Assembly (NCBI RefSeq): GCF_009754945.1
Contig: NZ_WPIN01000004.1
Span: 62,001-126,000, forward strand
Reading direction: 5' to 3'
Source of the DNA: Spirosoma arboris
Lineage (GTDB): Bacteria; Bacteroidota; Bacteroidia; Cytophagales; Spirosomataceae
Length of the DNA stretch: 64,000 nucleotides
Numbering within the stretch: position 1 is the stretch's first letter; every line of letters starts with the position of its first letter. The position numbers and the translations under genes are program-made. A model generated the notes under the pieces. The model searched no databases and had not been told where the DNA came from. It saw only the letters and a list, made by a program, of their open reading frames with translations. Shown in pieces: positions 54,501-61,815 of this stretch.

Positions 54501-56137
54501 GAAATCTGAAACGTATTCAGATTATCGGTCTGATAATAGCTGCCAACGTTGGCTATAGGCTGGATATACGGATTGACGACATCGACTAAGCAGCGAGTAG
54601 ACATCTGTGTGGTATCGGTTCCGTGCAGCGTTGATTTAAGCACCTGGATTCGATAATTCCCCGACGCATCCGATTGCCCATAGGCTACTGTTCCGCGATA
54701 GGTATTGGGAAATACCTTCATCAATGCAACCTGCGTATTTGGCAATAAATGAGGTGCCCCCGTTTCGCCAGGGTACCGAAAGGCCAGTACTCCTTTGATG
54801 GTCAGGCTGTCTGCCGCATTCCCTTTGTCTTTGGCTACCAGCGAAAATGAATGAGGCTCGGCCGCCAGTGGACGACTGTCCAGATTCGCCTGTTTACGTT
54901 GGATATCTGTTACACCAAGTAATTCAACCTCAGCTTGGTACGTATTCCCTGTAGGCATCCCACTTGGAAGCTCGGTATTCTCCAGTTGCAGGTAAGGCGT
55001 ACGCACCTGACGCTCCAATACCACAGCCCCAGCGGTTCTATTTTCCAGTTTGCGCACCCGTACCCGATAACTCAGGCTTGCAACCCGATCGAGCAGGGTT
55101 TTACCGGGTTGAGCATTATAGACTTTACGTAGGCTAGCCTCCAGCGTTCTGTCAAGCTCCCAGGTCATGTTAAACGGATTGTTATTGCCCACTTCTATCA
55201 CAGGCAATTGTTTAATACGCCCAACCCCTGGCTTCGTAATCGTTACATAGGTTTCAACCGGGTCTGGGGCCGTTTGCTCGGGACCGTACCGGAACGCACA
55301 AACGGGGCTTTTACCATCGTTCAGCAGATTCAACTTGCCAGACCGATCCACGGCCTGCACCCGCCAGGCGTAGCGTTTGCCGAGTTTTAGGGGCAGGTAT
55401 TGTGGGCCATATAGAAATGTGCTGGCCGTCAGGTTTTTAATTTCGATGCCCGATGGGGGCAACACTACCGCGTCGATAAATACGTTAGGATCAACGTTTT
55501 GCAACGGCAACTCAATAATGCGGAGCGTGTAGCTAACCTGGGTTGGTAAAATTCCGGCTGGTGGTGTCCAGGTAAAAACCGTTGCCTGGGGTGTCGTTGG
55601 AATGACTTCACTATCGCAGAAAGGTGTAATCAGAATGGGCGGCTCGATGGTTCTGACAGCAAAAGGTGGTGAACAACCCAGTGGAAAGCCCGACGAAAGC
55701 GGCAAACTGGTACGATTATCATACGCCTGAATACACACCTGATAATTCCCTTCGGGTAGAGGTTTACCCCGATAGAGCAGGTCTTTATTGATGCCTTCTA
55801 CGCTAATCTGGCTCAGATCGAACGATCCTTCGAGGTCAGGGCGCGACAGAATACGGGTTTCGCCGGGTGCCAGTTTCAGTGGGCGAGTCGGCCGAAAGTT
55901 TGGTAGTGTCTGAATGACTACCCCATTATCACCTTCTACCCGCCCTTGTAGTCGCACGTCGAGCGAGGTTAATGTTGTATTGCGGACAATCACCTGAATC
56001 TGCTGTCCAGCTCCTGCATAGTCCTGCAAGTAAGCGCTGTAAGGCGGCATAAGGTTGATGGTCACCTGCACCTGCGTCTGGGCGTGAACCACCCGAAACA
56101 GGAGCATAAGGCCAGCAAAAAGGAGTGCGCGTTTCAT
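48575..56137 (-). CDS. Giant secreted surface protein (2520 residues) with N-terminal TANFOR-like domain
   Basis: A 2520-residue protein. The signal peptide MKRALLFAGLMLLFRVVHAQ is followed by VTINLMPPYSAYLQDYAGAG and a 150-residue stretch typical of the N-terminus of TANFOR-annotated Bacteroidota giants. Residues about 170-1500 hold Ig/FnIII-like and carboxypeptidase-regulatory-like beta modules, including repeats of the type TIKGVLAFRYPG and TMTFSGKLTYKFADG, and SDASGNYRI. Near residue 1530 is a Ser/Gly linker (SGTSSGSSQPASSG). The second half is a single very long beta-rich region with AYVDGYFFGNYTSGTWNFGSG-like Gly/aromatic patterns. It ends in a Cys-containing tail (CSFDKCPGNVC) without a T9SS CTD. 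The family name is from memory and the function is unknown. Confidence 0.7.
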   Translation of the reverse strand: MKRALLFAGLMLLFRVVHAQTQVQVTINLMPPYSAYLQDYAGAGQQIQVIVRNTTLTSLDVRLQGRVEGDNGVVIQTLPNFRPTRPLKLAPGETRILSRPDLEGSFDLSQISVEGINKDLLYRGKPLPEGNYQVCIQAYDNRTSLPLSSGFPLGCSPPFAVRTIEPPILITPFCDSEVIPTTPQATVFTWTPPAGILPTQVSYTLRIIELPLQNVDPNVFIDAVVLPPSGIEIKNLTASTFLYGPQYLPLKLGKRYAWRVQAVDRSGKLNLLNDGKSPVCAFRYGPEQTAPDPVETYVTITKPGVGRIKQLPVIEVGNNNPFNMTWELDRTLEASLRKVYNAQPGKTLLDRVASLSYRVRVRKLENRTAGAVVLERQVRTPYLQLENTELPSGMPTGNTYQAEVELLGVTDIQRKQANLDSRPLAAEPHSFSLVAKDKGNAADSLTIKGVLAFRYPGETGAPHLLPNTQVALMKVFPNTYRGTVAYGQSDASGNYRIQVLKSTLHGTDTTQMSTRCLVDVVNPYIQPIANVGSYYQTDNLNTFQISRSEASTYTVQGISWLASGYQLSVTAKQSFNNWPDAPDVKLDGKYLVLYRKPSAAMKDYLKYRLPVEGQNGESSGAKTTQLISGGTVMTMSTSTGPQVSVANGSQSIGNTLGQSMKSAPADDARKEVEAAGYQFIGIAPLQKNGTAYGATFDRLTYALFPADGYGIYCPNCGQKPEDAESFYFKAPQGKLDATPARIENYTFNLQTDEAPTMTFSGKLTYKFADGGTNGAQVKPLGNTRVRLQVVYRNTQNGTYSSLVPNYPEFTSFHEGFSPILDTKVTSADGSFTFSVKLTKPLPLGTMPATKATGSGEFVNPSAVFVRAIRVMVENPYYASPAETFGDEVSEQIKPQAAYNFGPVVAVVRSYNLNVQIKSDTTGLSKVLAQKAGVRQDLSGIKVSVLRVPQSNVPSGPNMLPPSDEGTGVRTNQTFNNQTFTVIATTKSDADGMVKFPRMVMANGKNDAYFISTESSIDGLNNYKLVSLKRILVSEAWGSVYTATPTDAEKKKSDKAGKTKSNYAYVNCTTNWYVRIPSPPGGITFEIKGPMSQSQAIAYADSYQSSGADYYSKDEGCQPANGYWLGDKLHDTDVNSKVLINNSYAASSLEFADQYKYFASDLVQRYLAPGMPTVNARVVDKTNPTKGLKDAFVFLTYDEDGNGKQSQITSTDANGWLLKPFQLKPGKNASMMIIAPGYCYYDSVAKKIVPDSKVYIGDVMLGQNSYYDRLLMQPNTTIRGRTVDVDNSTDKTATIEAYVQADDGFVFKTAKDAKGDWRFAINAPLTADSLKVTPVNISYFRTALSIHNALPKQVASGETFTIEAGDIKLFERDHRIAFFLNDVVTKGPVVGGIIKLFGKSEPDFVFGPSDYGGLVKAKFKNVSVENLFIEVSAPGYVTQTVSVTNVETKVDVIRSIKLEPARTIKGVVVVKTTDGKETPIEGAQVFVPTGSNAPVKYSTTSGKGGVFSLEVSKSFDGTSIPIEATARKAGPSGTSSGSSQPASSGSGNSGATLGTAPKVGTVSPQSTLNNVTVSDQTPIDNPAALGLIAYDSYVGVSTQQTLPQAKNETLKLTLTDFDKFKLSTLWGFPITVESVDPKTLSVTGTVDLTNTKLGPFALLDKDVKIRFKNVVFKADPKNPTEGIPASETVELETGILDNLAYHAKAGFQIQNVKYNIRLISPDGQYGKLKVVRTPGSSTGKIMAQAQVIDNSFNFPSSLLSYAKGQFFLYDPDASGQPGNKPLVTAFDAGQTGIKWSQFGIAQSNGQPMSLKLLGFDAVSQLEGSRLVGDEIHLSPTMTCTVKDANPSKLTVSIGDLVLKNNTVDAKTGKTPLTFSLAGKWSVEVRNWTLDYKQGGFYSTEGVVKTGVVDMPITLFNLRSDLFKLEVTPTKTFDLAGIAQLNLGGKAYFGYDAQTGSDMKGHWSVVVVPQGDVAAATLPAKSVPGLTQDLKFATLSLLDNGENVVSFGSGSQSVKYFNIIDVRPTTIETGADYFAFDAGMSNKIPNAPQDISMRFIYSRPNKGAVKLKTIVPAGYKFETKGYLGFEAGNDVAADGSQSTAIFFADGVMAIRGKSEEPDKLLLSNTLLVHTNGYTHITHDRNLDLHDETALISLRNNPADITDSKNDTKYYQASANGQFKPMGVLLDGSRGLSTVYCHQAVSNNQWQLMTFSGLPKGMGTLAENEQNRLSFTAYGEIKADKQQIKLDGIDTGIGGLSLVYDRQQNRFTGTLTVSNLPVPPTMTFSGVAQVRIDPKGFYVVGSGNLLNVPLIIPVDMKGGFMMGFYDSQDLGDANALLFSNSHRKALPCTFSQSFKGFYITGEIPVPVIGNFSSKLDVPGVGGYSVGLDAYVDGYFFGNYTSGTWNFGSGLGVSAHAYAHGKILIVEASGDIYQNGFADAALTLNPAEKSIAMTMNMQLSAGFSVSLGVDPPGLPSYNVGTSADFCLKLGATASYKYGEKPKVSPSVSCSFDKCPGNVCTTNDQ

Positions 56138-56153
56138 GAATACCAGGAATCAT

Positions 56154-57848
56154 TTAGAAAGAAATACCGTAGCCGAACGTCCCACGAAGCTCGTTGTACC
56201 GTTGATCGGCAACACCCGTATCTGAATTCAGGTAGAGCAGTTGCAGATTTACATTTTGTCGTTTAGCGATCTGATAGCTCGCATTGGCCGATGCGTTAAT
56301 GACTTGGCCATTCAGAGGCTGCCCGTTCAGATCCGATTGCTTATTGATCAGGTAGCTGGCATTGACCGATGTGCTGAGTTTATTGGTCAGGAAATTCTTG
56401 GTTGCGCCCAGCGTTGGCCCATAAAATTTCGTCGACATCCCCTGCGCCAATGCAGCTTCGGTATAGGAAACCAGCAGGTTTGCACCCAGCCCACTTTTGA
56501 CGCGCTGGTAGAAATAGCCAAGGTTCAGATTCGTGTTGGTATTGTTGGTGAATGCGGCCGTACGCTGATTCAGGTCGCTGAGTTGCTGGCGGGTTGCCGA
56601 TAGTGTAAACAGACTCACAACTTCCTCGCTCTGGATCGTGTAGCGCGTATTGACGGTCGCCGAAAAGTTATTCTGAGCCAGCTTGACCGTGTCGATGACT
56701 GGCCGCAAGCCAGCCTGCTGACTGATGCCGTAGTTTGAGAGTTGTACATCAATCCCAAAGGCCGTAGCGGGATTGTACGACACAACCAGTGAGCCAATTG
56801 TCCGACCGGTTCGGGCGTTTTTGTTATTGTCTAAATTATCGTACTGAATACCATAACTTCCTGATAATCGCAATTTTCCATTCATTAGCGACAGATTGGG
56901 CGCAATGGCATAACTCTCAATATCGCTCTGGAAATAATAGGCCCCCATCGTCTGGAAGTTGGGGTCGATGCGTTTGTACTGGAATTTGACGCCTGCGTTT
57001 TTCGTCCGATAGCCGATGGCAGCCTGAGTCGCCTGCGTGAGTTGTGTGGATAAGCGGGGAGTAAAGAATTTACCAAAAAATCGCGTGATGGAATTGCGCC
57101 CTTCTGCTGAGACTTCCGTACTCCGAACATCACGCGTGTAGGCACTCACGGCGGCATCCAGTTCGACCGTAATGTGTTTGATAATCAGCAAGCGCGACGT
57201 AGCGCCGACCACCATATTTTCGGCGGGGGTAACGGTCTGTGTAGCCGATTGGGGTACCGAAGCAATCGAACTCGAATCGTCGTGCGCCCGCAACATGAGC
57301 AGGTCGATGTAGTTTCCTGATTTTCCGTAACCTACTTTCAGCGCATAGCCTGTGCGCTGATAAGCCGGAATAATGTCGGGCTCGGCCAGGTTAGTCGAGA
57401 TGGCTTTATTGAAACGACCATATACAGCGCCAAGCCGGAGATTGCCTGGATTCAGTTCAACACCACCACCCAGAAACGTATGCCCGGCCAGCGTGAACGG
57501 TGAGAATGATACGTTACGGTACCCCGCGTGAACAGTTGCCCATTTGTATGTGGGCGAAACCCCAAATTGGTTGAACGGCTGCCGAAAACTACTTCCCTGA
57601 TTGCCAAGAACCGCCGAGAACGGCAACGAAATCCCCCCCGGCAAAGCAACAGTGACCGAACCACTCAATCCGAATGGTGAAGCCTGATTACGGGCAGCAA
57701 TGCCATTAGCTGTATAAAATCCTGCGTAGGCATTGAGTCCACCCGAAACTTTAACAGCCATCGGCTGGCCAGTTGGCGAATCCGTTTGCCCCCATGCCGG
57801 ACAACTCAGCCAAAACCCGCAAAGGACAAGTAGTAAAGATGAGCGCAT
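56154..57848 (-). CDS. Predicted outer-membrane beta-barrel, first gene of the surface operon
   Basis: A 564-residue protein with signal peptide MRSSLLLVLCGFWLSCPAWG. The mature protein has alternating hydrophobic/polar beta strands rich in Gly, Tyr, Asn and Ser and ends GTFGYGISF with a C-terminal Phe, the marks of an outer-membrane barrel; length and spacing suit roughly 20 or more strands. Nothing in it identifies a transporter class. It is followed by the giant protein after 16 bases, so a role as its exporter or membrane anchor is the obvious hypothesis. Transcribed from a well-placed promoter about 40 bases upstream. Confidence 0.7.
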   Translation of the reverse strand: MRSSLLLVLCGFWLSCPAWGQTDSPTGQPMAVKVSGGLNAYAGFYTANGIAARNQASPFGLSGSVTVALPGGISLPFSAVLGNQGSSFRQPFNQFGVSPTYKWATVHAGYRNVSFSPFTLAGHTFLGGGVELNPGNLRLGAVYGRFNKAISTNLAEPDIIPAYQRTGYALKVGYGKSGNYIDLLMLRAHDDSSSIASVPQSATQTVTPAENMVVGATSRLLIIKHITVELDAAVSAYTRDVRSTEVSAEGRNSITRFFGKFFTPRLSTQLTQATQAAIGYRTKNAGVKFQYKRIDPNFQTMGAYYFQSDIESYAIAPNLSLMNGKLRLSGSYGIQYDNLDNNKNARTGRTIGSLVVSYNPATAFGIDVQLSNYGISQQAGLRPVIDTVKLAQNNFSATVNTRYTIQSEEVVSLFTLSATRQQLSDLNQRTAAFTNNTNTNLNLGYFYQRVKSGLGANLLVSYTEAALAQGMSTKFYGPTLGATKNFLTNKLSTSVNASYLINKQSDLNGQPLNGQVINASANASYQIAKRQNVNLQLLYLNSDTGVADQRYNELRGTFGYGISF

Positions 57849-57888
57849 TTCCTGATACAGGGTTGAACATAGTGTCGAATACCTATGT

Positions 57889-57920
57889 CAAAACTACCTA
57901 TAGTCTGTGCGCGCATCAAT
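57889..57920 (-). promoter_or_regulatory. Promoter of the five-gene surface operon
   Basis: On the minus strand ATTG (complement of 57917-57920), a 20-base spacer and TAGTTTTG (complement of 57889-57896) match the Bacteroidota consensus. The ATG of the barrel gene is 40 bases downstream. Confidence 0.65.
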
Positions 57921-58068
57921 CGGATAAATATATGATAGGGAAACTACGTACGCCTGGAAATAAAAACCAATTAATTAATAATCAGTACTTTAATAAACAA
58001 TCGCAAAAGCACTCAACAATACGTATCGCGTAGAAATACGCAGAATTAATTGAGACTATTTGTGGTCT

Positions 58069-58147
58069 TGTGTGACCCCGATGGGGTCAGATATTTATAG
58101 AAAGATCTCATTTACTATAAACATCTGACCCCATCGGGGTCACACAA
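58069..58147 (+). repeat. GACCCCGATGGGGTC palindrome
   Basis: Left arm 58069-58100 and right arm 58115-58147 pair almost perfectly (one mismatch in the AGATATTTATAG/AGATGTTTATAG part). Each arm also contains the nested palindrome GACCCCGATGGGGTC, so cruciform-like alternatives are possible. It lies about 220 bases upstream of the operon start and outside the core promoter. Confidence 0.85.
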
Positions 58148-58263
58148 ACTATAGCACAGTTTAAAAATTACCTATAAGAATACTACTAAACGATGCTTAT
58201 CCAATTATTGACTAAGTCCAACGCTTATCGTTCATGCGATTCTCGTTTGTTTACCAGTCTGCT

Positions 58264-58306
58264 GTCCGTTGCCGACGATAGTCAATTCCTGTCATCCTCA
58301 ACGGAC
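58264..58306 (-). other. Hairpin downstream of the small secreted protein
   Basis: GTCCGTTG (58264-58271) pairs exactly with CAACGGAC (58299-58306); the loop is about 27 bases. No U-tract; possible terminator or stabilising stem. Confidence 0.4.
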
Positions 58307-58358
58307 AATAAACCCTATGCTTCAGAGATTTTTTGAATGATTCCTATAGCGCCTGCTA

Positions 58359-59060
58359 TTAATTAGTTGGAGAAGGATCGCCGGTAATGACGGGTCGAAT
58401 ATCGATCCACGCTTCAGCCCTGTCACGAAGAGGATTCTGAGCAGAAAGCGCGAACTTGGTTGTCGTTACATCATTCTCAATATACAACTCGTGTGGACCA
58501 AGCATTAATCCATCTTTTTTGCCGTAAATCCACGACAGATCGAAGGTAAGAATGGCCTGGTCGTTTATACCGACAGGCATTGCTATAGCCGATAAAACAG
58601 TTGAAATCTCATCAGACGGCAGGCAGGAGGTCACTTTACAAGAACGAATTTGATACCCTTTGTTAACCGGAAAAGACGGTTTGTTCCGACGCGTGAAATA
58701 CGCTTTTACGGTGTAGGTTATCTGACCAGTCTGTCCGGCAGGAGCCGACTTTTTAGCCTTCAGGAAAGGCAACTGAGTAAAGTTTGGCTGACCACCATTC
58801 AGCAAAGGCTTCACCGTTCCCAGCAACGAGCCATCGTTACCGTAGAACTCCAGCTTGTCGAACGAAAATTCGCAAGCATAGGGTCGATCTTTTCCGTTTG
58901 TGAGTTTGCAGGACAGACTAAGCGGTGGCAGTTTTTTCTTAGGATCAAACTTGATTGTCAGGCTACTAGGATTGGTCAGTGTGGCCGAAAGGGGATGTTG
59001 AGCATATAAGGAGATGGGCAGCAGGCACACGAGTGCGAGCAACATCAATTGCGTTTTCAT
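58359..59060 (-). CDS. Secreted protein of unknown function
   Basis: A 233-residue protein with signal peptide MKTQLMLLALVCLLPISLYA. The mature part appears beta-rich (LSLSCKLTNGKDRPYACEFSF, GQTGQITYTVKAYFTRR, ILTFDLSWIYG) with four cysteines (two near residues 50-63, two near 141-146), so disulfides are possible. The gap to the upstream response-regulator gene is 20 bases, so it is probably cotranscribed with it. I do not recognise the family. Its position between a regulator and the surface operon makes it a candidate accessory protein. Confidence 0.65.
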   Translation of the reverse strand: MKTQLMLLALVCLLPISLYAQHPLSATLTNPSSLTIKFDPKKKLPPLSLSCKLTNGKDRPYACEFSFDKLEFYGNDGSLLGTVKPLLNGGQPNFTQLPFLKAKKSAPAGQTGQITYTVKAYFTRRNKPSFPVNKGYQIRSCKVTSCLPSDEISTVLSAIAMPVGINDQAILTFDLSWIYGKKDGLMLGPHELYIENDVTTTKFALSAQNPLRDRAEAWIDIRPVITGDPSPTN

Positions 59061-59080
59061 TCGTCAGATGAGTTAATGGT

Positions 59081-59707
59081 TTACTTAAACAACCCCGTTT
59101 TCAGGGCTTTCGCCACGGCTTCGGACTTGGAGTTGACATGCAATTTTTCGTAGATATTGACAATATGCGTCCGAACTGTACCCATGCTGATGCCGCAATG
59201 GTGCGCAATGAGTTTGTAACTATCGCCCTCTACAAGTCGTTGTAGCACGTCTTTTTCTTTATCAGTGAGCAGGAAATCGGTGGCTTTGGGTTGCCTAAAG
59301 GCATCGAGCACTTTCAGAGCTATGGAAGGCGTCATGGCTGCTCCTCCATTCATCACTTCGTGAATGGCGTCGATAATTTTGTCGGCCGGGGTTTTCTTGA
59401 GTAAATACCCTACGGCTCCTGCCGAGATCGCGGCAAAGATGCGTTCCACATCTTCGAAGACCGTGAGCATCAGAATTTTAGGCCGGGTCGTCTGCTGCCG
59501 AATAAGTTTCACTGCTTCAATACCCGTACGTCCTGGCATGTCGATATCCATCAGAATCACATCGGGTTGATTCGTCAACACAGCCTCAACTGCCTGAAGT
59601 GCATTCGGGTATTGCCCGGTCACAATCAGGTCATCGGTGGCATCGAAAATCAGGGCGAGTGTTTCCCGAAGCGAATCATTATCATCAAAAATCGAAATGC
59701 GAATCAT
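59081..59707 (-). CDS. Response regulator, LuxR-type
   Basis: A 208-residue regulator with a receiver domain (acidic pair D8-D9, phospho-acceptor D54 in ILMDIDMPGRTG, Thr/Val in MLTVFED, Lys in YLLKKTPAD) and a LuxR-type helix-turn-helix (LTDKEKDVLQRLVEGDSYKL, ...GISMGTVRTHIVNIYEKLHV). It lies in line with three histidine kinases upstream and a secreted-protein gene downstream, all on the minus strand. The surface operon is a candidate target. A possible promoter (TACTTTTG, complement of 59777-59784) precedes it in the 119-base gap. Confidence 0.9.
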   Translation of the reverse strand: MIRISIFDDNDSLRETLALIFDATDDLIVTGQYPNALQAVEAVLTNQPDVILMDIDMPGRTGIEAVKLIRQQTTRPKILMLTVFEDVERIFAAISAGAVGYLLKKTPADKIIDAIHEVMNGGAAMTPSIALKVLDAFRQPKATDFLLTDKEKDVLQRLVEGDSYKLIAHHCGISMGTVRTHIVNIYEKLHVNSKSEAVAKALKTGLFK

Positions 59708-59776
59708 ACAGTTTATTAATTTTCTACAAGCTCCTCATTTATTCCACATACCAGGGCTTCGCGGTTGCTTGTTTCA

Positions 59777-59784
59777 CAAAAGTA
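59777..59784 (-). promoter_or_regulatory. Possible -7 element of the response-regulator gene
   Basis: On the minus strand TACTTTTG matches TAnnTTTG, about 70 bases before the regulator ATG; a weak TTTC box sits 19 bases further upstream. Confidence 0.35.
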
Positions 59785-59826
59785 GCTTACCGATCTATGT
59801 CGGGAAATCGGATAAACGTATGACCT

Positions 59827-61761
59827 TTACGGACTAACGACCAGCTGCAAACGGGTACCATGACCGGGCGTGGATTTCACTTCCAGCGATCCGCCCATCG
59901 CTTCGGCCCGCTGCTGCATACTGGCCTGGCCTGTTCGCTGACCGACCTGGCCTTGTTCGAAACCCTGGCCATTATCTTCAATCAACACCTGAAGCTGGCT
60001 ATCTCTACGTTGAAAACGAACTGTGGCATGAGTGGCCTGTGAGTGCTTTACTAAATTATTAATAGCCTCTTTACCAATTAGATATAAATTTCGACGAACC
60101 TCCATTGAAACCGGGACGTCCTCCACGTTTGGATCGGTCTGAAACGAAAAATGAATCTCTTTGGATTCCATCAGAGGCTGTGCATAGTCTCGCAGCCGTT
60201 GGGCAATACGTTGTAATGAATCATTGCCGGGGTTAATGGTCCAGATGATTTCGTCAATGGATTCGAGAATCTGGCGGGCATCGCTATAAATCTTCTGCAC
60301 CATTTTCTGAGCCGTCTCAGGTTGGTTCTGGCTCAGCAGCGTATCGGTATGTCCACTCAGCATGGAGATGCTACTGAGCGTGCTGCCCACTTCGTCGTGC
60401 AAGTCGTGCGCAATCTGTTTGCGGAGTTGTTGCGCTTCCTGAAGTCGTCGGATTCGGGCGCGATTTAAGAGCCAGGTACTTATGGCTATCCCCAAAAGAA
60501 CGATCAATAAGCCACCAATCAGCAAAGCGCTGGTTTGCCATTGTTTAACCGCCAACTCCTTATCGCGTAGTTGCGCCTGTTGGCCAAACAGTTTAATCTG
60601 CGCTTCCTTCTTCTCGCTTTCGTAGCGGGAAACCAGTTCATCCGTACGTTCCTTCTGCTCATTGCTCATCAGGGAATCCTTCAACTGCTGCTGCTGGAGC
60701 TGGTAGGTATAGGCAGTTCGGTAATCATGCCGCAGAGCAGCCAGCTCGGCCAGGCTAGTCACATAGAGTTGCTTATTATCCAGATCATCCGTTTCCTGGG
60801 CAATAGCCGATGCCTGTTGAAACTCCGTTTCGGCGTCGGAATATTGCTTCAGCGATTGATAAATTATCCCCAACGCATAATGGCTATTGGCAATGATACG
60901 CTTAAAGTCGAGACGTTTAGCCAATTGCAGTCCCTGCCGGGCAAAGGGTAAGGCTTTTTGCGGTTGATTCGCGTGGTTATAGGTATAGGCCAGTCCGTTA
61001 AGCGCATCGGCCTGAGTACTCGTATAGCCCCCTTGTCGACTATGGGCTAGCCCTTTGGTATATGCATCAATCGCCTGCTGATATTGGCCCAGATCGTTAT
61101 AGAGTTTAGCGAGGTCGACTTCCAGGGTAGCCTGACTGTTCAGATCGTTATTTTCACGACTGATGGCAATTCCTTCGAGCAGGTACGAAATTGCTTTATT
61201 GGTTTGCCCTGACGCACGAAATAAAAATCCCAACGTTCGACGGACGTTTTCGCTACGGGGCCGAATGGCATAGCGGGTTTCTAACTGAACAGCCTGCATT
61301 ACCACCTCAAGCGCTTCTTTGGTACGGCCCAGTGCGCGATAAGTTACCCCTAAATTAGACAAGGTCTTATACTTATCCTCTACTGGCATTTTATATCGAT
61401 CGATGTCGACCAACAACTGCCGAAGTCGCAGGACGGCTTCTTCTGGTTTATTCAGTTGAAACTGGGCTCCGGCCTGTGCTACAGTAGCCTTATAGATACC
61501 TGGTCCAAAATTTAGTTGTCGTGATAGACGCTCCGCCTGACGGGCAATCGAATCAGCCTGTTGAGGGTTATCGCTCCCATAGACCAGCTCATAGGCATAA
61601 TTGCCCAGCGTCAATGCATACGCGGTATCGCGACTTTTCATCTTTTTCAGTTGCTGCGCCAACGAATCTGCTTTCTGAACAGATTGCGACTTCGCCACCG
61701 TGAGCTTTAGGCAAACGAGTGCTAAACCAAGCGTGATAAAACGTAGACAGGAAAGTGACAT
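59827..61761 (-). CDS. TPR sensor histidine kinase A (DesK-like)
   Basis: A 644-residue kinase: signal peptide (FITLGLALVCLKLTVAKSQ), an array of TPR-like helices (about residues 30-370) probably periplasmic, one transmembrane helix (SALLIGGLLIVLLGIAISTWL), DHp domain with IAHDLHDEVGS and phospho-His455, and ATPase domain (NLVKHSQATHATV, IEDNGQGF, PGHGTRLQLVV). Its kinase core is almost identical to that of the next gene, while the TPR part has diverged. The ATG at 61759-61761 is used; a TTG further upstream would add seven residues. Likely partner: the LuxR-type regulator just downstream. Confidence 0.9.
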   Translation of the reverse strand: MSLSCLRFITLGLALVCLKLTVAKSQSVQKADSLAQQLKKMKSRDTAYALTLGNYAYELVYGSDNPQQADSIARQAERLSRQLNFGPGIYKATVAQAGAQFQLNKPEEAVLRLRQLLVDIDRYKMPVEDKYKTLSNLGVTYRALGRTKEALEVVMQAVQLETRYAIRPRSENVRRTLGFLFRASGQTNKAISYLLEGIAISRENNDLNSQATLEVDLAKLYNDLGQYQQAIDAYTKGLAHSRQGGYTSTQADALNGLAYTYNHANQPQKALPFARQGLQLAKRLDFKRIIANSHYALGIIYQSLKQYSDAETEFQQASAIAQETDDLDNKQLYVTSLAELAALRHDYRTAYTYQLQQQQLKDSLMSNEQKERTDELVSRYESEKKEAQIKLFGQQAQLRDKELAVKQWQTSALLIGGLLIVLLGIAISTWLLNRARIRRLQEAQQLRKQIAHDLHDEVGSTLSSISMLSGHTDTLLSQNQPETAQKMVQKIYSDARQILESIDEIIWTINPGNDSLQRIAQRLRDYAQPLMESKEIHFSFQTDPNVEDVPVSMEVRRNLYLIGKEAINNLVKHSQATHATVRFQRRDSQLQVLIEDNGQGFEQGQVGQRTGQASMQQRAEAMGGSLEVKSTPGHGTRLQLVVSP

Positions 61762-61815
61762 AGCGTAGATTATGAAGCACAAACGAATACATTCACTTAT
61801 AGGTAGCGTACTATT

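Larger units (their letters stand above)
57849..58358. other. Non-coding gap upstream of the surface operon
   Basis: About 510 bases without a convincing gene. It holds the operon promoter (57889-57920), a near-perfect palindrome (58069-58147), and a small hairpin (58264-58306) just after the stop codon of the secreted-protein gene. The remaining bases are AT-rich and show nothing else. Confidence 0.6.

Noticed and set aside
58151..58358. A tRNA or small RNA gene in the gap
   Set aside because: Only one 8-bp hairpin is visible; no cloverleaf or CCA end found.
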